36,442 nt of DNA from Pseudomonas sp. PIC25 (GTDB lineage Bacteria; Pseudomonadota; Gammaproteobacteria; Pseudomonadales; Pseudomonadaceae): NCBI RefSeq assembly GCF_002286785.1, contig NZ_MUJY01000071.1, positions 1 through 36,442 on the forward strand. The letters run 5' to 3'. The stretch's first letter is position 1; each line of letters begins with the position of its first letter. This document shows, one piece after another, positions 32,885-36,442 of this stretch. Below the pieces are notes generated by a model, which was not told the DNA's origin, ran no database searches, and saw only the letters and a program-made list of their open reading frames with translations. A program made the translations under genes and the position numbers.

Positions 32885-33712
32885 TCATGGCGCGCCGGTC
32901 GCCTGCCTGGCCTGCTGCCGTTTGAGAAAGTCGATCTTCCACTGCTCCATGCCGAGGAATTCCGAATCCAGGTTGGCCTCCACGCCGTGCGCCTGCTTGA
33001 GGGCGGCTATGGCATCGTGGCGCTCGGCCAGGAAGCGGTCGAAACGCTCGATCAGCGCTGGATGGCGCATGCTGGCGAGATGGAAACTGCCCCGGGTGTG
33101 GGGCAGCGCGGGGTCGAAGACCAGTGCGCCGGGCCGGGCCCGGATATGGTCGAGGTAGTGCGTGGCCACCACCACGTTGTAGTAGGCGCCATCGCTGTCC
33201 TTGTGCAGGGCCTGGCGAATCATCTGGCGCAGGTCGGCACTGTGCACCAGGACGGTCTGCCCGCTGGCGATGCGCTCGCGATAGGCGGTGGGCGTCCAGC
33301 CCTCCACCAGGGCCAGGCGTTCGAGCTTATCGACACCCTGCCCCACCCGCCGGGGCGCCACCAGCACACCGTCCACGTAATGCACCACCGGCCGGCTGTA
33401 GTACAGCGCGCGACCGGCCTTGGCGGGGCCGGCCCACTCCGGGCTGTCGGGGTACTTGAGGTCGATGCTTCCGTCCAGCAAAGCCTGTTGCAACTCCGCT
33501 ACCGGCAGAGGCCGATAGGTCACCTGCACGCCGCTGTCGCGGGCGAACAGGTCGAGCAGCTCGCGGGCGAAGCCCTGGTATTCCCCGTGCGCATCGACCT
33601 TGTAATGCGGCGCGAACGCCGCTTGCTCGACGCCAACCACGTAGGTCTGCGCCGCCGCATGACCGGCCGCCAGGGAAAGAATGAACAGACTGCAGAAAGC
33701 CTTGGGCGTCAC
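32885..33712 (-). CDS. Periplasmic solute-binding protein (SBP family 3-like)
   Basis: The 275-residue product has a signal peptide (MTPKAFCSLFILSLAAGHAAA) and a type II binding-protein fold: YVVGVEQAAFAPHYKVDAHG then EYQGFARELLDLFARDSGVQVTYRPLP near the N-terminus, DGSIDLKYPDSPEW, YYSRPVVHYVDGVLV, and a C-terminal helix LIERFDRFLAERHDAI. GTG 33712 has GGGAGG four bases upstream and gives a clean signal peptide; the longer start at 33769 does not. No transporter genes are nearby, so it may feed another permease or act in signalling. Confidence 0.85.
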   Translation of the reverse strand: MTPKAFCSLFILSLAAGHAAAQTYVVGVEQAAFAPHYKVDAHGEYQGFARELLDLFARDSGVQVTYRPLPVAELQQALLDGSIDLKYPDSPEWAGPAKAGRALYYSRPVVHYVDGVLVAPRRVGQGVDKLERLALVEGWTPTAYRERIASGQTVLVHSADLRQMIRQALHKDSDGAYYNVVVATHYLDHIRARPGALVFDPALPHTRGSFHLASMRHPALIERFDRFLAERHDAIAALKQAHGVEANLDSEFLGMEQWKIDFLKRQQARQATGAP

Positions 33713-33795
33713 GATGCCTCCCGATTGATTGTTATTGTCGAGACGGAGACCGCACGGCGATGCGGCCAAAGAAGCGGGGACGGAATGAGCGGCGA

Positions 33796-34791
33796 TCAGC
33801 CGCCGGTCATGCTCATGAACCTCACCACCTGCACCTGCTCGTCGGCGGAGAAGTGATGGCGCTCCGGCTTCAGCCGCAACGCATCGATCAGCGCGGCACG
33901 CAGCCGTTCGCCGTCGCCCGGATGACGGCGCAGCAGGCGCTTGAGATCGAGAGCACCCTCATGCCCGAGGCAAAGCACCAGCTTGCCCTCGGCGGTGACC
34001 CGCACGCGGTTGCAATCGCCGCAGAAATTGCGGCTGTGGGGCGAGATGAAACCGACCTGGGTGCCGCTGCCCAGGACCTGCCAGTAGCGCGACGGGCCAC
34101 CGGTACGATGGCTGCTGGGCAACAGTTGGAAGCGTTGTTCCACCAGCGCGCGAACCTCGTCGCTGGTACACAGGGTGGTCTTGCGTTCGTGGCTGGATAC
34201 CGAGCCCAGCGGCATTTCTTCGATAAAGCTGATGTCCAGGCCCTTTTCCACGGCGAAGGCGACCAGGTCCTGCACTTCGTCGTCGTTGCGGCCCTTCTGC
34301 ACCACGCTGTTGAGCTTGATCCGGCTGAAGCCGGCGGCACGCGCCGCATCGATGCCCTCCAATACCTGGGCGAGACGGTCTCGGCGGGTGAACGCGGCAA
34401 AACGGTCGCGGCGCAGGGAGTCGAGGCTGATGTTCAGGCGGCGGACCCCCGCACGGCGCAGGTCGGCGGCCATGTGACCAAGCTGCGAGCCGTTGGTGGT
34501 GATCGCCAGGTCGTCCAGTTCGACGCGCACCCCCAGTTGTCCGAGCAAACCGAGCAAGCCCTTGCGCACCAGCGGCTCTCCGCCGGTCACGCGGATGCGT
34601 CGCACGCCGAGGCCGATGAAGGCGTCGGCCACCGCGTAGAGCTCTTCCAGGCTGAGGATCTGCGCGCGCGGGGCGAAGACCATGTCTTCGCTCATGCAAT
34701 AGGTGCAACGGAAGTCGCAGCGGTCGGTAACCGACAAACGCAGGTAACTGATGCGCCGACCGAAGGGATCGATCAGGTGGGTGTCGCTCAT
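33796..34791 (-). CDS. moaA: GTP 3',8-cyclase MoaA (molybdopterin biosynthesis)
   Basis: MoaA is a radical-SAM enzyme that converts GTP to 3',8-cyclo-GTP in molybdenum cofactor synthesis. The 331-residue product has the radical-SAM motif C25-x3-C29-x2-C32 (RCDFRCTYC), the TGGEPL loop, and the C-terminal second Fe-S cluster region FCGDCNRVRVTAEGKLVLC. It ends with the Gly-Gly required for activity. AGGAGA lies six bases before ATG 34791 (MSDTHLIDPF). It is divergent from a RutR-like TetR gene. No other moa gene is present in the window. Confidence 0.95.
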   Translation of the reverse strand: MSDTHLIDPFGRRISYLRLSVTDRCDFRCTYCMSEDMVFAPRAQILSLEELYAVADAFIGLGVRRIRVTGGEPLVRKGLLGLLGQLGVRVELDDLAITTNGSQLGHMAADLRRAGVRRLNISLDSLRRDRFAAFTRRDRLAQVLEGIDAARAAGFSRIKLNSVVQKGRNDDEVQDLVAFAVEKGLDISFIEEMPLGSVSSHERKTTLCTSDEVRALVEQRFQLLPSSHRTGGPSRYWQVLGSGTQVGFISPHSRNFCGDCNRVRVTAEGKLVLCLGHEGALDLKRLLRRHPGDGERLRAALIDALRLKPERHHFSADEQVQVVRFMSMTGG

Positions 34792-34869
34792 GGCGGTTCT
34801 CCTCACTACTCAAGGAGCCGGAAAGGGCATTCAGGCCGCAACGCCACAAATGGAAACAGAATTTTGCCT

Positions 34870-34885
34870 TTTTGTATACACAAAA
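34870..34885. promoter_or_regulatory. Near-palindrome in the moaA/tetR divergent region
   Basis: TTTTGTAT (34870-34877) is an almost exact inverted repeat of ACACAAAA (34878-34885), one mismatch, in an AT-rich patch of an otherwise GC-rich intergenic. It could be an operator for the adjacent TetR or a promoter element of moaA. No factor is assigned. Confidence 0.4.
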
Positions 34886-35014
34886 TGCAACAGATAGCCG
34901 CGCCCGAACCCCGCCGGGTACGCCGGCCGTCGGCTTGAGCCACGCGCAAGGCCGGTGCTAGCATGCCGCGATTCGCTGCCCGGCTGGGGCGGCGCCAGGA
35001 ATCGACAAGGGCCT

Positions 35015-35656
35015 ATGACCAGTATTCGCGAGCGCAACAAAGAGCTCATTCTGCGCGCAGCCAGCGAAGAGTTCGCCGACAAGGGTTTCGCCGCCACCAA
35101 GACCAGCGACATCGCCGCCAAGGCCGGCCTGCCCAAGCCCAACATCTATTACTACTTCAAGTCGAAGGAAAACCTTTACCGCGAAGTGCTGGAAAGCATC
35201 ATCGAGCCGCTGCTGGAGGCCTCCGCGCCGTTCAACCAGCCGGGCCATCCCGCCGACGTGCTGCGTGCCTACATCCGCTCGAAGATCCGCATCTCCCGCG
35301 AACTGTCCTACGCCTCCAAGGTGTTCGCCAGCGAGATCATGCACGGTGCGCCGCATCTGTCCGCCGAGCAGACCGAACAGCTCAACCGCCAGGCCAAGCA
35401 CAACATCGCCTGCATCCAGAGCTGGATCGACCAGGGCCTGATGGCCAAGGTGGACCCGCACCATCTGCTGTTCAGCATCTGGGCAGCGACCCAGACCTAC
35501 GCCGACTTCGACTGGCAGATCTCCACCGTCACCGGCAAGGCCAGCCTCGACGACGCCGATTACGAAGCCGCGGCCGACACCATCATCCGGTTGGTGTTGA
35601 AAGGCTGCGAAGTCGAGCAGGCGCCGGCAGGCGGCAGCCAGGCCAGGAGTGCTTGA
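35015..35656 (+). CDS. TetR/AcrR family regulator, RutR-like
   Basis: The 213-residue protein has a TetR DNA-binding domain: RERNKELILRAASEEFADKG, then the HTH TSDIAAKAGLPKPNIYYYF, and SKENLYREVLE. The C-terminal domain starts SRELSYASKVFASEIMHGAPHL and contains LFSIWAATQTYADFDWQI, as in the YcdC/RutR-type C-terminal family (pyrimidine/purine-responsive regulators). ATG 35015 follows AAGG. It is divergent from moaA; RutR-type regulators adjoin purine or xanthine catabolism genes in Pseudomonas, and xanthine dehydrogenase needs molybdopterin, so a link to moaA is plausible but inferred. Confidence 0.9.
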   Translation: MTSIRERNKELILRAASEEFADKGFAATKTSDIAAKAGLPKPNIYYYFKSKENLYREVLESIIEPLLEASAPFNQPGHPADVLRAYIRSKIRISRELSYASKVFASEIMHGAPHLSAEQTEQLNRQAKHNIACIQSWIDQGLMAKVDPHHLLFSIWAATQTYADFDWQISTVTGKASLDDADYEAAADTIIRLVLKGCEVEQAPAGGSQARSA

Positions 35657-35700
35657 GGCCGGGCAAACGCCCTGCCCCACTCCCTGGCCAATCGCGCCTC

Positions 35701-35765
35701 ACGGGGCGTCGGAGTTAGCCGCACCTCTTCTGCCAGTCCTGGCAATGACAAAGCATCAGGATCAC
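35701..35765 (-). repeat. Dispersed 65-bp repeat, copy B (inverted)
   Basis: Its reverse complement matches 24999-25063 with five mismatches. It sits directly after the TetR gene region and just before the stop of the 35767-36084 gene on the minus strand. A TGCCA-GGAC-TGGCA mini-hairpin is intact here and partly lost in copy A. Confidence 0.85.
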
Positions 35766-35766
35766 C

Positions 35767-36084
35767 TCACACCGGCTCCGGCTCGAACGGTATTTCCTGC
35801 TGCTCCAGCTTGACCAACGCCTGGTGCAGCTCCGCCCGCGACAGGCCGACGTGCAGTTCGAAGTCATGATCGTCGACCTGATGACCCGAACAGAGCAGCC
35901 GCGCCGCCGCGCGCAAGGCGGCATATTCGCGGCGACTGAGAAGGTTCGGGGAAACGGCCTGCACCGCCCGGTAGAGCGCTTCGTGGACGCGCTCCGGCTG
36001 GCTGGAGGTGATCACCAGGTCGTAGCTTTGCTGGAGGTTGTACAAGGTGTCGACGATGGCGTCGCGAACGGCAGTCGATGGCAT
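35767..36084 (-). CDS. Conserved small hypothetical protein
   Basis: The 105-residue helical protein starts MPSTAVRDAIVDTLYNLQQSYDLVI and has RVHEALYRAVQAVSPNLLSRREYAALRAAARLLC, ending HVGLSRAELHQALVKLEQQEIPFEPEPV. No signal peptide or known domain is recognised. AGGGGAT lies upstream of the ATG at 36084. Confidence 0.75.
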   Translation of the reverse strand: MPSTAVRDAIVDTLYNLQQSYDLVITSSQPERVHEALYRAVQAVSPNLLSRREYAALRAAARLLCSGHQVDDHDFELHVGLSRAELHQALVKLEQQEIPFEPEPV

Positions 36085-36294
36085 GGCGGATATCCCCTGT
36101 GGGCTGCAAAGGAATCAACGCGACCTTCTGGCGGTGTGCCGAACGGCTCCGCCCTGCGTGACGAGCCCGGAATACTGCAACATCCATCCCACTACAAATG
36201 TGCCAAAGACCACATTTTCAACCCAAGAAACGCGCCATTCCTTGCGCAAGCCCTTGAGAACGCCATCGCACGCAGCCGTATATAACAGACGGGC
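36085..36294. other. Gene-free region
   Basis: AT-richer segment between the small hypothetical gene and a terminator. The 68-residue minus frame overlapping it reads through the terminator and is not credible. It probably holds the promoter of the 35767-36084 gene. Confidence 0.45.
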
Positions 36295-36328
36295 AAAAAA
36301 AACCGGTCGGCAGCGAGGCACGACCGGT
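36295..36328 (-). terminator. Rho-independent terminator on the minus strand
   Basis: ACCGGTCG (36302-36309) pairs perfectly with CGACCGGT (36321-36328). On the minus strand the hairpin is followed by a run of eight T (the A-run at 36295-36302). This is the strongest intrinsic terminator in the window and implies a minus-strand gene ending to its right. Confidence 0.85.
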
Positions 36329-36415
36329 GAAGCACTATCGAAACGTTGCCTGGCCCGGAGGAGTTGAAGGCCTCCGCCTGGGCACAGTGGGCGGCCGAAA
36401 CCGCCGCGAGGGCGA

Positions 36416-36442
36416 TCAGCCCGCCTGGTATTCCCGCTCGGC
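36416..36442 (-). CDS. Possible C-terminal end of a gene entering from the right edge
   Basis: On the minus strand from the window edge one frame reads AEREYQAG and then TGA at 36416-36418, about 90 bases upstream of the strong terminator. This fits the end of a gene lying mostly outside the window. Eight residues are too few to name it, and another frame stays open farther. Confidence 0.3.
   Translation of the reverse strand, partial: AEREYQAG

Noticed and set aside
36115-36321. 68-residue minus frame near the right end
   Set aside because: Its coding would start within the strong terminator hairpin, and there is no ribosome site.

Overview
The window looks like chromosomal DNA of a Pseudomonas species. 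Coding DNA is GC-rich with strong third-position G/C. There are Pseudomonas-type REP hairpins (the GTAGGAGCCAGCTCTGCTGGCGAA class and a GTTCCCACGC class), and typical family members such as RlhA, a PA2169-type DUF2383 protein, a RutR-like TetR beside moaA, and a RAYT transposase next to a Bro-N gene. The genus is an inference from these traits; no rRNA or tRNA gene is visible.

Left end (1-4.9 kb): accessory DNA of mixed and partly lower GC. It holds a SAVED-domain (cyclic-oligonucleotide sensor) protein at the very edge, a broken fragment resembling the zinc-ribbon N-terminus of RES/HEPN-type proteins, then a Bro-N gene and a REP-associated tyrosine transposase (RAYT) among five copies of one two-hairpin REP, a cupin, a small exported protein and an AT-richer membrane protein of unknown function.

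4.9-13.6 kb: mostly core-type genes. These are a fatty-acid-hydroxylase/sterol-desaturase-like membrane enzyme, rlhA (23S rRNA hydroxycytidine synthesis), a secreted CAP-domain protein, a small Cys-containing protein, two lipoproteins converging on a perfect hairpin, a secreted beta-helix protein (CSLRDA start, choice-of-anchor-Q-like end) and a DUF72 protein.

13.7-18.9 kb: the most interesting region, a tight five-gene + strand cluster that appears dedicated to sulfate-group transfer. It encodes a membrane-anchored arylsulfotransferase (split by an apparent -1 frameshift), two small membrane proteins, a PAPS-type sulfotransferase whose start overlaps the preceding stop, and an APS kinase (PAPS synthesis) fused behind a decayed CysN-like GTPase module without P-loop or beta-barrel domain. 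My inference is a self-contained sulfonation pathway: CysC-like domain makes PAPS, the cytoplasmic sulfotransferase uses it, and the membrane/periplasmic ASST may relay sulfate to an unknown acceptor.

18.9-24.7 kb: a SUV3-like RNA helicase with a C-terminal zinc ribbon, a FliB-like flagellin lysine methylase divergent from ppiC, a glycosyltransferase-like protein and a small protein. 24.7-25.3 kb is gene-free and holds dispersed-repeat debris.

25.3-36.4 kb: a VOC protein, small proteins, a hemolysin III/PAQR membrane protein, an ankyrin protein, a transmembrane Ser/Thr kinase with a Glu-Pro linker and TPR-like tail, a second beta-helix protein paralogous to the first but inverted, a DUF2383 ferritin-like protein, a lipoprotein, a periplasmic solute-binding protein, moaA divergent from a TetR regulator, and a small protein. 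A 65-bp repeat near 25.0 kb recurs inverted near 35.7 kb. A good minus-strand terminator near 36.3 kb closes a gene that lies beyond the right edge.
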